In this document: positions 1 through 12,218 of the stretch, one piece after another
How positions within the stretch are numbered: position 1 is the first letter of the stretch
Layout of the letters: each line of letters begins with the position of its first letter
Assembly (NCBI GenBank): GCA_030272585.1
Contig: BSYQ01000004.1
Span: 2,604,001-2,668,000 of the forward strand
Length of the DNA: 64,000 nucleotides
Direction of reading: 5' to 3'
Source of the DNA: Bryopsis sp. KO-2023
Lineage: Eukaryota; Chlorophyta; Ulvophyceae; Bryopsidales; Bryopsidaceae
The notes under the pieces: model-generated
What the model saw: the letters and a program-made list of their open reading frames with translations, nothing else
What the model was told of the DNA's origin: nothing
Database searches by the model: none
Translations under genes and position numbers: made by a program

Positions 1-1912
1 CTTGGGCAGTCATGTCTGCACCTGCAAACAACACCCAAAATTTTCTTACAAACATATTAACACTCCAGAGTCCAACTCACATGCAAAACTTGGGATAAAC
101 ACTTCAAAACAAGTGTGGAGTAAACGCAGTGAGAGAAGGTGGACAAAAATTCAGCACCCACCACCTGATTCAACACAATAACCAGCGTGCAAACTTGAAA
201 ATATGATCTTTAAAGATTACTTCTCTTTCAATATTTGCATTATATTTTCCCCCAAGAAAAAACACCCAACCCACCATATGAGTGATCATGATTTCCTTCC
301 ATCAATATCTCATCCCACCTAGAGGCCTCTTTCTGAACAATTTATGATAGGAACTCTCGAACAAACTCTAAGAGACGTTGGGAATACGTCTAGAAACTCG
401 GAACACACTCGAAGTCTTTACATTGTAACCAGTAAAGAATTGTCCATACAACGATCCGTCCCAATAAATAGTGGCCCGGCCCGGCCCGGCCCGGCCTGGC
501 TAGCCTGGAATCTCTCGGCTAGATCTTGTCTGACTAGTTCGGCCTGGTCGGACAGATCTGGCCGTAACCCAATTCAACCCTAATTGAGGCTAAATCCCAC
601 TCTAGACTATTCTCAGCCCGGCCCATGCCGGTCCGAGTCCGATATGTGACCCGGCCCGGTCGACCCTGCGGTCCATAGTCGGCCCAACACTGTTGGTCCA
701 TAGTCGGCCCAGCTGGTCCATAGTCGGCCTAACACTGTTGGTCCATAGTCGGCCCAGCTGGTCCATAGTCGGCCTGCAGGTCCATGGTCGGCCCTGCAGG
801 TCCATGGCCGGCCTGAATGGCATCCATTAGCCGTACTGGCCTCGGGACGATCGTATCAATTTATGTATTTAAGGGGGGTTGGACTTAAATAACGGTAATG
901 AAAAAAAGCTTGTTAGTATTCTGTAAAGAATATATTGTACTTTCCTCGGAAACATGTGGGAGTGAGTTTCATATTGCATGGGGGCGGCCTCTACGTAAAG
1001 AATGTATTCTTATTTGTTGCTTTTTTCAATCGACAGGTAACACAAGCTATGATGAAACCTCCTGGAGGTTTCCTTGAGGTTTTCATCTGGTCCATCGTTC
1101 TGGAGGCCAAAGAATCCCAACACCCCACAATCCAAATACCCATGGCCTGCCCTTCTGATCCTAGATTTCATATATATGTATATTGGATGGGTGGGGGAGC
1201 CAGCAGCTTTGGCGGTTTTGGGGGAAAGTTGACGGCCCCGCAAAGACAGATCCAGTTATTTCAGGATTGGTTTTGCATACACACACACGTATGTTCCTTG
1301 GTTGAAGCTGCGTAATGTTGTGAGAGGTGCATTCGTTCTTGGGAGGACGCTCTTTCTTCGTTTGGACCAGGTACTGAATCACCTGATCTTTGTAACCAAA
1401 CGACGCCTCCAAGTTAACCGAGTGGTTAGTTACAACTGATACTGGTGAAACGGTAAGGCCCTGGATGCAAACTCTCTTTCTCCACCAGGAGGCGACGATA
1501 CTATTGACTATTGATAAATTCAAGGGTGTCCCTATCGGCGTTTCGGCTTTTCAGCTCTCCAGTGATACAAGTGAGTAGCATTTTGACCTTCTGCCTGCGT
1601 CGACCGCGAACCAATGGGTGCACTGTTCAGCTCCATATTCGTTGGCAGGGTAAGATACAGTATTTTGTATGATTGAACGGCAAATTTTTCGATTATTGTC
1701 ATTGAAGTTTGATTCTCAGTATAGGGTGTGGAAAGATGTGGGAGATGCCGGAGATGTTGTGAACAAACATGTACTTATGTTTGTTTGTTCTGGACAAACC
1801 CTTCGAAAATGAGTCATTTTTGCTGCCATTTACCGTACAACAAACCTACAACGGCACCCCACCACAATGAGAAATCAAACACTGAAATTGGTGGGGATTC
1901 CTCGTTCTCGAG
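1..1912. other. Gene-poor left end
   Basis: No supported gene was found here. The region is AT-rich with a GC-rich block at about 470-830, made of a GGCCC-type stretch (about 472-500) and a tandem repeat described separately. Open frames on both strands are short, repetitive and lack splice-supported continuation. The last 200 bases before 1913 probably hold the promoter and 5' leader of the MTHFSD-like gene. Confidence 0.6.
670..815. repeat. Alternating 25/20-bp tandem repeat
   Basis: Seven copies of a GGTCCATAGTCGGCC-type core start near 670, 695, 715, 740, 760, 779 and 799. Spacing alternates 25, 20, 25, 20 bp, so the higher-order unit is 45 bp. The last copies are diverged to GGTCCATGG. 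An ORF across it on the minus strand is just the repeat read as protein. Confidence 0.85.
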
Positions 1913-3533
1913 ATGTCGACAATCTTGCGCACAGCGCTGAATTCGACAGCCCGGGGCAAGAGAATCCAAAGACCGGTTTTTCCACCAAGAATCGCGATTG
2001 GTGTTGAACGGCACAAGTCGACGCGACTCATGTCTTCCAGCGAAAACTTGCCGGGATCCTCTGAGAAGTTTGACAAGGAAACTTACGAAAAAGAACGAGC
2101 TGAATTGGATGGGAAAGCGCGCCAGTCTATGCAGACTCAGGCCGCCACCATCGAATCTGTGGAGGAAGCCGCCCCTGGTGCGTAGGTGCGACCGATTGTA
2201 TGTGGAGCTGATCACCATCCCTTTTCTTTGTCACGATTTGGACATGACGTTTCTGGATTCATACAAACAAACATTGAAGTTACACGGCCCAATGTTCCAT
2301 GCTTAGTGTCCCACAATCAGTGGGACAAACAAACATCAAATTACATTCTGGATTCAACAGGGAGCGTGGCGGGTGCATGGAAATGGGCGATCAGAAAACG
2401 AGTGTGGGACTTCATGGAAGAAAACAACATTGCACGCATGCCTCGGCCAGTCCACCATCGCATTCCAAATTTTGATGGTGCAGATCGAGCAGCAGATCGC
2501 CTCGCTCAATTGCCGGAGTTTCAATCGGCTCAATGCATCAAAGTCAATCCAGACACTCCGCAGAAACCTGTTCGATTTCATGTGTTGAATTCGGGCAAGA
2601 CGTTGCTGACGCCCCAGCCCAGACTCAGGACGGGTTTTTTTTCCTCCCTGAACAAACTCTCGGTTCCGTCCCAATCGTCCAGGGAAGCATGCACCTCGGC
2701 TGGAGTCCAAAAATTTGGATCACCTCTTGGATTGAATGCCGACGTAAAGGTGAAACTCAATTTTTAAACTATTTTATTAATTATTTTTTACTTGATATTC
2801 ACTTTATAAAAAAAAAGAATTGACTGACATTGGCTTTCTGAATCTAAGCGCAACTGAGATCCTGCCCAAACATACGTTCAAGAATAAATCCCTGGGATGT
2901 TGAGTCCAAGAATGCCTGTGGAAATTTCATGTCAATCTTTGAGTGGATACACTTGTATGGTGAACGAGCAGCGCAATGGATTGTGAGTTGATAACCAAAC
3001 CGAAACCAAACTGATGTTTTTTTTGGGCGCCAATGATGGCTGGGCAGGTGGACCTCGTCTTGGTGGGAAGTGTAGCTGTTCATCCAGTCACAGGAGCACG
3101 TATTGGAAAAGGAGAAGGCTTTGCTGAGCTAGAGTATGGCATTCTGAGGTGGATGGGGGCAATCTCCGACAAAACCTTGGTTATCACCACCATCCATGAT
3201 GAACAAATCGCGGAAGACTTGCCCTCGGACAAACTGCTGGAACATGATGTCCCAGTGGATGTGATTGTCACTCCGACGCAAGTCATTTGGACAACCCCCA
3301 CGAAAGAAAAACCATCCGGGATTCTGTGGCACAAACTCAGCCCTGAGAAACTGTCTCAGATCCGGGTTTTGAGGGAACTGAAAGCGAGAATTGAGGAGGA
3401 GCAAGGGGTGACGCTGCCCACTGGACCTTCTGAGCAGCTTCCCCCAGTAGCGAAACGAGGAAATCGGGGGGGTAGGGGGGGAAGGAGGGGGCGAGGTAGA
3501 GGTGGAAGGGGCAGGGGTGCACCAACGACTTGA
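1913..3533 (+). CDS. MTHFSD: MTHFSD-like protein (5-formyl-THF cyclo-ligase fold)
   Basis: Three exons, 1913-2177, 2361-2749 and 3048-3533, chain in phase to 379 residues, close to the size of animal MTHFSD. Exon 2 carries the family block around [20 protein letters not shown] and [13 protein letters not shown], then PRLRTG. Exon 3 carries [24 protein letters not shown] and [11 protein letters not shown]. The family belongs to the methenyltetrahydrofolate synthetase-like fold; its catalytic role is not well established. Two features differ from the animal protein as I know it. The first 45 residues are basic and Ser/Thr-rich, like a mitochondrial presequence. The C-terminus is an RGG/RG tract (last about 25 residues) where animal MTHFSD has an RRM. 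Family assignment is firm; localisation is inferred. Confidence 0.9.
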
Positions 3534-4830
3534 CCTGTTTGGTTTGGTTTCCCCCCTTCCACCTGGACATATCTGGAAAAAACCCACTTCCTTTTGTTAA
3601 CCAGTCTTCCCTCAAAAATCTCCAACTCCACTCCACTCCACTTTATTTTTTAATTTTTGTTTGTTTTTCCATGTGTTTGAATTTGAACGATGGGTCTTTT
3701 TGGGTGCTGCAAACATGTCGAGCAGGCGAAAAAATAGAAACGAATCTTGGCACAGGGGTTGGGCCGTGGCTTCTTGGAGTTGAAGGTCAGAGAAGGGGCA
3801 ACACGCCTTGCTCCTTTATTTTTGGATGTTCAGCAAGGTTTTCGGGTGGTTTGCAAGTTTTGGGGATTCTTTGTAATGGGTTGAAACGAAATCAGCACCC
3901 TGCTGGCAAATGTCACATGTTGATGAGAATCTGAACAGCGAACTGGGGGTGTCGATTCAAGGGGGCCATCATTTTGTAAAGCATTTTGCACTGGGAGGTC
4001 TTTGGTGGTTCACATCAATGCTGTAAGGGTTTTCCATTCAAAAAAAAAAAACACCGATGCAGTTGGAAGATCAATATCAGACCACTTGGAAATTATGCAA
4101 ATTCTTGATGGTTTGGAGAACGACCCCGTTGGGATTGTTGGGCGAGGGGAACTCTGCTTGTAGGTCTATAAGTCGACAAAAAAGATGGTTGGACGGGGAT
4201 GCATCCGGACATATTCTGAGAATTTACTCGACTGGATGAAACGAATGCATACGGCAGGTTGAAAGTCGTCACAGAGAAAGTCGTCATCCCCTCCACCGTT
4301 CCTGAATTTTCTTGCATCCTTTCACGAAACGAAATGTCGTATGCATGCCAAAAACTATCCCACTGGGAAAACCATGGCATGGTTTTTTCTTTTTCAACAT
4401 GCACTGCGGTGGTCGAAAGGGGGTGGTCGAAAGGGGGTGGTCGAAAGGGCGGATGCGTCGATGGTTGACCCAACCGCAATACATCACTTTTTGTTCTGAA
4501 TTACGGAAGACTGTGTTGGAAAGGTGACTCACGTTCAAGTTTCTGGCACTCGTCAGCATTGCACGCAAAACCGTCACGGCACGAAAACATCGTTCCTTCG
4601 GAACCGTTTTGCTTCACGTTTTTCGTCTTCTAACAAGCTTCGCGATAAGGTCATCGCTAATAGAGGGTGAGTCGTCCCTGATCCAACTGCCAGGCGTGGT
4701 CTCTTCGACGATTCTTCAAACAGCGACAAAACACCAAACGCGCCTTCGACGCTGCTTCTCAAGGAACACCGTTCGACGGTTCAAGTTTTCAATCAGTAGA
4801 TGCACTGGTTGATCGAGCAGTTCTCCTGAT
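3534..4830. other. Intergenic region between MTHFSD-like and IFT122 genes
   Basis: No convincing gene. It should hold the 3' end of the MTHFSD-like transcript and the promoter of IFT122. A short tandem array of a GGTCGAAAGGGG-type unit lies at about 4411-4457. The last 250 bases before 4831 are richer in CG and resemble the leaders of other genes in this window. Confidence 0.55.
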
Positions 4831-7800
4831 ATGAGGGCGGTTTTGGCTTGGCAAGAAAGTCCACCAGAAAAGGACGGGGTGCGAAATATCTGCTACGATG
4901 TGGCATTTAATCCGGACGGAACCGAAGTCGTCTGTGGGATTGGTGCGCGGGTGTACATATTCGGTACTGCTGATGGCGACCTAATCAGTGCTCTCAAAGG
5001 GCACAAGGATGCTGTATACTGTGTCGACTACGCCGCCAACGGAAAACGCTTCGCTTCGGGTGGCGCCGACGCCACGATCATCATTTGGACAAACAAAGGC
5101 GAGGGGGTGCTCAAGTATAGTCACAACGATTCGATACAAGCGCTGGCGTACAGTCCTACTGCCCATCAGCTAGCGAGTGGAACCGCGACAGATTTTGGGT
5201 TGTGGTCCGCTGAGCAGAAATCGGTGGCGAAACACAAAGTGACCTCCAAGATCTTATCGTTGGCGTGGACTTGCGATGGGCAATACATCGCCTTGGGTCA
5301 TTTTGATGGAAATATCAGCATCAGGGACAAGAGCGGGGACGAGAAGGTGTCGATTCAAAGGGATGCACCAGTGTGGTCGATGGTGTGGCGACCAGGGACG
5401 TCAGTCGGAGAAGATATTCTAGCAGCTGGCTGCTGGGATGGAAGTCTATCATTCTATCAGCTGTCTGGGGGCCAGATCGGGGTGGACAAAGACTTGGGTT
5501 TCAATCCCTGCTCCGTATCGTTTTTTGGCAATGGAGGTGAGCATGGGACCCGACATTTTGATTTTATGCACGCAAATCACGCTTGGGGATTTTACTGACG
5601 GTCGTCACGTCTCTGCAGAGTACTTGATGGTGGGAGGAACGGACCGAAAGGTTCATCTTTTTACCAAAGAGGGCACGAAGTTGTTGGATGTCGCCGAACG
5701 CAATGGCTGGATCTGGTGCGTGAAGCGTAACCACAAGACCAATTGTCTTGTGGTGGGATGTCAAGATGGATCCGTTGCGCTTTACCAGCTTGTGTTCAGC
5801 ACCGTGCACGGCTTGTATCAGGACCGGTACGCTTATCGAGAGAGCCTCTCGGATGTGATCATCAAGCACCTGATCACGGAACAAAAAGTGTGCATCAAGT
5901 GTAGAGACTACGTGAAAAAGATTGCGGTCTACAAGGTGAGGGTTCGGGAGCATACCTCGACATTGAAATGCTGCCGGAGGCTGTCATGAAGCACACCATG
6001 CACCACTGTTTTTCAGATGTTGGTTTGTTGTGTTTCATTAGGACAAACTTGCTGTCCAGCTGTCGCACAAAATAGTGATATACGAGCTCAGTGGCGCCGA
6101 TCATGGGGAAATGCGCTATCAAGTGGCAGCCAAGATCGAGAAAACTGTGGACTGCAACTTGTTGGTCGTCACATCCATGCATGTTATTCTTTGTTTGGTG
6201 AGGAGATTGCCGGCTTTTCTTTGCAAGCACGCGATGGACCAGCTCTTTCGGTTTAACCGGTGCGCTCAACGATACAGTCTTTCAAAAACCATTTCAAATG
6301 AGACGAATGGGGCTCTGGCTTCTGATTTCAGGATAGGAGGCTGCAATCGTACGGCTTTGAGGGGAAACTTGGTCGAGAATGGGTCCTCGACTCGGTGATC
6401 CGCTACATTAAAGTTATCGGCGGTCCCACCGGTCGTGAGGGGTTCTTGCTGGGGCTCAAGTCTGGCGAAATTGTGTGCATTTTCGTCGATAACCCCTTTC
6501 CGATCATCATGATGCACCACACAGCGGCGGTGCGGTGCCTGGACATCAACAATCAGAGGAACAAGGTGGCTTTGGTGGACGAGAACAACATGGTGGTCGT
6601 TTACGACTTGAAAATGAAGGAAAAGACGTTCGAAGCAAAGGGGGCGAACAGCGTTGCTTGGAACTCCGATTTCGCAGACATGTTGTGCTTCTCGGGAAAT
6701 GGTGTGTTGTCGATAAAGACAGGCTCACTGCCGGTGCATCAGCAAAAGTTGCAAGGGTTCGTCGTGGGGTTCAAGCGCTCGAAGATCTTTTGCCTCCAAT
6801 ACGTGGAAATGCAGACCATCGACGTGCCACAATCCGTTAGCATGAGGAGGTGTGGATGGACCACAGAACAACCGTTTTGTTCAGCAATCTTGGAGTCCCA
6901 CACAAACACGCCCTCCAAAACGAAATACAAAACCGTTACTTTTCCATCACTGGATAGGTTCTCGATGGTGTTCAAGTGGCATGATGGTATGTTTTGTTCA
7001 GGTTTCTTGCTGAGAAAGATTTTCAAAGCGCCTACAAGGTGGCTTGTCTGGGAGTGACGGACAAAGATTGGCGAGAGCTGGCCATGGAATGTTTGCTGGC
7101 ACTAGAAGTGGATGCTGCAAAGAAGGCATTCATTCGCGTCCGAGACGCCAAGTATCTGGAAACCGTCGACAGGATGAGCAGGAACAAATCCTCACTCCAA
7201 GATTTTCTTCCAGAGGTCTTTGCGTATCAGGTACACTGGAATAAGTACAAAATTTTACCAGCTCCCGTTTTGTACGTGTGCTTTTCCTTATATTTCGCCC
7301 AAGGAGCAAGCGTTAATGATGCCACTGATTCGGATCCTTATTGCATTCAGTACCTTCCCAGGGCCGATATCAAGAGGCGGCGCGGCTGTATGGAAACATG
7401 GGCAAGGTCGACGATGCCGTCAGAATGTTTTCCGACTTGAAACAGTTTGATGAAGCCAAAAGATGGACTGAGGAATTCTCCAGTGGCCAGAGGGGCGATC
7501 AAAAAGCTGTTCAGGTATGACTGTGAACGTTGCTCGTTCTCCCCTCCCTGACATTTTCCGCAGGCACAACGTTTTCATTGGTACGTTCCTGGTGCGCAGG
7601 ATTTGATCAGCCGCCAGGCAGAGTGGTCGGAGGAGGTGAATGATTTGGAAGGAGCCGCAGACATGTACATCAGAGCGAGAAAGTATGACAAGGCTGTGTC
7701 CATTCTGGTCAAGCATGGTTGGTTGGGAAAGCTCCTGCAGGTTGCGCGCGAAATGGATGCCAGCGAGAAAGCTCTCCTGCGCAAGTGCGCCAATGCTTTC

Positions 7801-9553
7801 CGCAAAGCCAAAAACATTCCAGCAGCAAGGGAGGCTTACACCAAATTGGGGGATTTGAAAGGGCTCGCTCAGGTACAGCCCATAGCTGTTAACTTGATGT
7901 CTTTCTGAAGATGAAGAGTTGTGACTTTTTTGTGGAGCTCATCCTCTGGATAAAGGTCTGCTCTGTTTTTTCCCCCAGATGTTTGTCGAGGGGAACGAAT
8001 GGGAGGAAGCTTTTCTTGTTGCGAAACAAGACAGCTCGTGCGCTGTAGAAGTGCATGCTCCCTACGCCATGTGGCTCGCTGAAAACGATCGCTTCGATGA
8101 AGCCAGGATTGCATTCAGAACTGCTGGAATGCCGGAAAGGAGCGTTTCTTTGTTGCACGACCTGGCAGAGGCCGCCGTGTCCCAACAGCGCTTTTCGGAC
8201 GCGAGTTTCTACTATTACCAGCTCGCATGCGAGAGTTTACAAGGAGACGAAGAAAACTCTCCACCTGATAGTAGCAGGGAAAATCCACAACAGCGGAACA
8301 GGTACAAATCTCAACTGCGCAGCCGAACTCAGATGGTTGCTTGCCCCCTTTGGATGGGATTGGGAGGATGTTAACTCTGTGTCGACATAACTCACCAGGT
8401 ACCTATCCTTCATGGCGGATGCTGAGATCTATTTCGCATACAGCGTCATGCACGACGCCGTCACGAGCCCCTTCCAAACGATCGACCCCGTGTCTCTCTT
8501 CAACGCCGCCAGGTTTCTGGCCATGCAAACGTCCTCCAGGTCGACACCCCCAAAGGGAGTGCGAATGGTGAACATCTACCAAGTTTTGGCGACCAGCGCG
8601 AAAGACATGGGTGCTTACAAGTTGGCGAGGATGGCTTACCACCGCCTGCAAACTCTGAGGATACCACCCAGTTGGCAGAAAGATTTGGACTTGCAAACTG
8701 TGTGCATTCGAGCCAAGCCCTTTATGGATCAGGAGGACCTCTTGCCGATCTGCTATCGGTGTGGGACGACCAATCCCTTGTTGAATACTCAGGTGAAAAC
8801 ACGGAAACCCTGTGTTGACAAATCCTGTTTTTTGTGTGAGCTTCGGCATAACACTGTTGTTCGTTTCGTTTCAGGGCGATATCTGCGTTAATTGTGGGGC
8901 CACATTCATCCGGTCGTTCTTGACGTTCGAACATCTCCCTCTGGTCGAGTTTCGACTAGACGCAGGGATCAGCCCAACGGAAGCTGTGGAACTGATTGGT
9001 GAAGGAAAAGTGAGCTATTTTCCAACACTAGCGTGGTTCTCGTTTTCTTTAGTGCAAGTACTTCAACTCACTCCCGAAATCCTTTCATTGTCAAACCTCC
9101 ATTTGAGTTTACGCTTCAGCCAACAAGGTTACATCCTTTAGAGCCCTGCCCTAAGTTAAAATCAACTTCACGCAGGGCTCGTCAAGAAGAGGAGCCAGTG
9201 AGCAAAACGTCTCGATGGATGATCACGCTGATGTTCTGCGTCTCGACGACACAGAGGATCTGGACGTCGCATTTGACGACCCTTTCGCCGCCCAAATGAT
9301 GGTGCCCAACGCTCCGATCATAGCGGACAGGGAGACGCTCCCGCAGCTGGCCCAATCCGAGGTCATCGTTTGGCGAGGCATGGGGGGAAGACTGCCCGCT
9401 CGATTCTTCAGAGTGACGGACACGTCGGTCCCCTTGTGTTGCGGACCTTGTGGGCATTTTTTCGAAGAGGATGAGTTTGAAATGTGGTCGTTGGAAAGGG
9501 GGTTCTTACCCTTCAGCAGGCAGCCACTGGAGGGACTCGAACAGAAGGCTTAG
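4831..9553 (+). CDS. IFT122: Intraflagellar transport protein 122 (IFT-A core)
   Basis: Eleven exons chain in phase to 1193 residues: 4831-5536, 5619-5935, 6042-6197, 6332-6849, 7002-7230, 7362-7514, 7600-7872, 7979-8301, 8399-8792, 8875-9009, 9176-9553. The N-terminus opens MRAVLAW like animal IFT122 and continues through WD40 repeats (LKGHKDAVYCVDYA, KRFASGGADATIIIW, THQL/ASGTATDFGLW-type blocks, STVHGLYQDRYAYR). A second propeller contains VIRYIKVIGGPTGREG and VVDENN-type motifs. The C-terminal half is the TPR-like solenoid (ACLGVTDKDWRELAMECL, HGWLGKLL, AENDRFDEARIAF) ending in two Cys-pair zinc sites (CYRCGTTNPLL/CVNCG and CCGPCG). IFT122 is a core subunit of the IFT-A complex, which drives retrograde transport and membrane-protein entry in cilia. 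Its presence shows the organism builds a flagellum. All introns are GT-AG, about 80-170 nt. Length matches the family, so it looks intact. Confidence 0.97.
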
Positions 9554-9732
9554 CTCTTGTTCGTTTTGGGTAGATTGGGATGGTCGGCTCGAAGCTTTGG
9601 GTGATGTTTTGGGATGTTTTAGAGTGGTTCTTGTTCAAGGATTTGTAGGTAAACTCTGAAACGAACTTTGCTGAAAACGAAGTTTGCTGTTCTTCCTGGG
9701 GAAGGCTTTCAGAATAGCTGCTGCCTCTGGAA

Positions 9733-10630
9733 TTGAATTTCAACAAGGAAATCTTGCATCATGTCCTGTCACCTCTGAATCAAAGGCGTCCATCATCGAA
9801 AACGATAAGCGGATGGATCGACACGATTTCCTCCCTCAACACCTCCTCTTCTCAGGTTTTGAGAGTGGTTAAAAGTCTACAAGGAGCGTATTTTGCCGTC
9901 GACTATCGCGACCGTTATTGAAATGAACCCCGCGGAGCTGAATTGGTCGCTCAGAGTGCAGGACTTGCAGGCATGAGTTGATCACGTGCAGAAAGCATGC
10001 CTCTGAATCGCAAAGACGCTCTGGGGGTAATAGTCGTATTGCCTTTGATCGATTGCAGTCTTTGCTCGAGAGCCGCCAGGGGGAGCTGCACCGCCAAAAG
10101 ATCAAGAGAACTGGGGTCGAGGCTCAACTACGCACCCAAGATAGCGATGGGGTATGTTGATAATTTCCCTCTCCAAAAAAAAAAGAAAAATCTAGCGATT
10201 TCGTAGTTGCATCGCTGGCGCTCTCCGAACGATAGGGTCGGTGTATACGCAATGCGAGTTTTTGATGGGATTTTCGAATCGAATGAGTAGCATGATATGT
10301 ATGGGCAAGGATGCGATCGAGTTTGAGTTTGCTGGATGCATGCGTGGGTTTGCAGAGGAATTTGGAGTCCAATCTTTTGTTGCAAGATGGGGAGCGGGCG
10401 CGATTGCATCGGGTCATCTTGCAGGCGTGCGAGGAAATAGAGAAACTGAAGGAGAAATTGGCGGATCAATCGAAACTTGAAAGGTGGAAAAGCCCTTCTT
10501 GTTCAGAACCATGCAGACTTGTTGTTACTTGTTACTTTTTTGTGTTTCAAAAAGTAACACAGGGTTTATGTAATGAAGCTTGGAGCAATGGATCTCCTTA
10601 TGATCTTGAACAGATTTCCTTCTTTCCATT

Positions 10631-10680
<50 letters not shown>

Positions 10681-12218
10681 TCCTTCTTTTGTTTGATTTT
10701 TCCAGTTTAGTGGAACAAAAACACAGCTTGGAAGAGAGATGCAAATCCATCGGTCGAATTTGCCAGCAAGAAGACCGACACATGGGCAAATTCTCGAAAA
10801 CAATAGATGATTACTGTTCGAAGTTTGGCGAAAATTCTAAGGAGCTCCAGCGAGATTTTGAACAAGTAGCTCCCCACAAGAAAACAAGAGTAGCCTGCAT
10901 GGAATTCATTGAACCCGGACAGCGTTTCAACTGTGGATTTCTGAATGCTATTTTTTGATGCAAGAGAGGGTGCTTTTCTTGAAAAAAAACTGCAAAATAT
11001 TCTTAGATTTAATATGGTGATGAATGCTGATTGAGGTTGCATAGGCAATGTTTCAATTTCTGGGGGTGGCCATCTCGACATCCAGCAATTCAATTTTTTG
11101 TTTTTTTCAATTCATTTTTTTCAATTATTTTGTTTTCCCTTATTCAAGAAAAACATATTTTTTTAAATCTAAAGCCTTTTCTTATCATCACCTATTCAAT
11201 AATTCACAATCTTTTTTTTTTTTTTCTTTTTTTTTTTTTCGAAGATGTTGGAATCTCGTAACTCTTCGGCAGAGGAGGCGAAACTGACGGAGCTTGAAAA
11301 AAAATTGGAAGAGGCAAGAATGAGGGCTGTCGAATTGACCGACCAAAACGTTGCCCTGAGTTCGACTCTCCAAAGCAGCCGTGCATCAAATTCTGGGATC
11401 GAAAGGAAAATCAACGAATGCAGAAAACCCAGAGAACTGAAGCACCCCAAGCAGGAGGTACAAAAAAAAGTGTGGCGATGCGCATGACCAATCCCTGATG
11501 TTTTTTTTCTTTCTTATATTGTGAATTGTCATATCGAGAGGTGTAACCGGGGCTACACTTGTTCGCGAGTGCACGACACTGTCGTGTCGTACGCTCGCGC
11601 ACAAATACCCTAAAAAAAAAAAAAAAAATGTAATGACCGTAATGTTGACCGTAATGCCTCGGGGATTTTTTTTTCCTCTTTTTTCTGTGTTTTTTATTTA
11701 TAGGATGATGTTCGAAGAAGCAGAGACGAGCTTGCATCTCTTGTGAAGCAAAGAGAGAATAATCACACCCGGTCAGTGGCAAAAGTTCCTTCTGGTTTTC
11801 CAGTATCGTCGGGGGGGCGATGGCCTCTTTTTGGTGTTCTATGGTTATGCAACCCTTCCTCGATAATTTTTCTGTCGTCATCGTCTTTTTTTTGGGGGGG
11901 GGGGGAGGAGGTTCTATAATGTAGGTTTATCTTTTCATCCTGATGGATTTTGGAAAAAAAATCTATTTTTAGGAAGAAGAACTGGCCAAAATTGACACAT
12001 TTGCTGAGCAATCTTGCGCATGGAATCCAAGTATGGGTGGATATTTTATCGATGTATTTGATTACTTTCCCCTTATTTTTCTCTTTCCTTCCAGGATTGC
12101 GAAATTAAAAGAAGAGAATAAGAGACTTAAAGAGGAGGCGATCGCTGTGGAGCTGAAAATCGAAGAAGCTGGCAGCACTCTTTTCCACCTTTCCGGAGCA
12201 GACGAGAGGGAGCTTTGA
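9733..12218 (+). CDS. Unidentified multi-exon coiled-coil protein (model approximate)
   Basis: A run of open, heptad-rich segments flanked by GT-AG sites suggests one gene. Likely exons include about 9870-9970, 9990-10151, 10310-10483, 10706-10865, 11245-11457, 11704-11775, 11973-12030 and 12095-12218. Exons at 10310, 10706 and 11245 chain cleanly and read KLEKK-like coiled coil (SLVEQKHSLEER, EEAKLTELEKKLEEARM). The final exon reads KLKEENKRLKEEAIAVEL and ends in a stop at 12218. Phases at the 5' end and across the last three exons do not chain cleanly, so start and some boundaries are uncertain. I do not recognise the family; kinetochore, centrosome and ciliary coiled-coil proteins are all possible. 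Confidence 0.45.
10634..10678. repeat. (TG)n microsatellite
   Basis: About 21 TG dinucleotides lie in an intron of the coiled-coil gene. Confidence 0.95.

Noticed and set aside
344-823. Open frames over the GC-rich repeat block
   Set aside because: They are translations of a tandem repeat and show no splice sites or domain.
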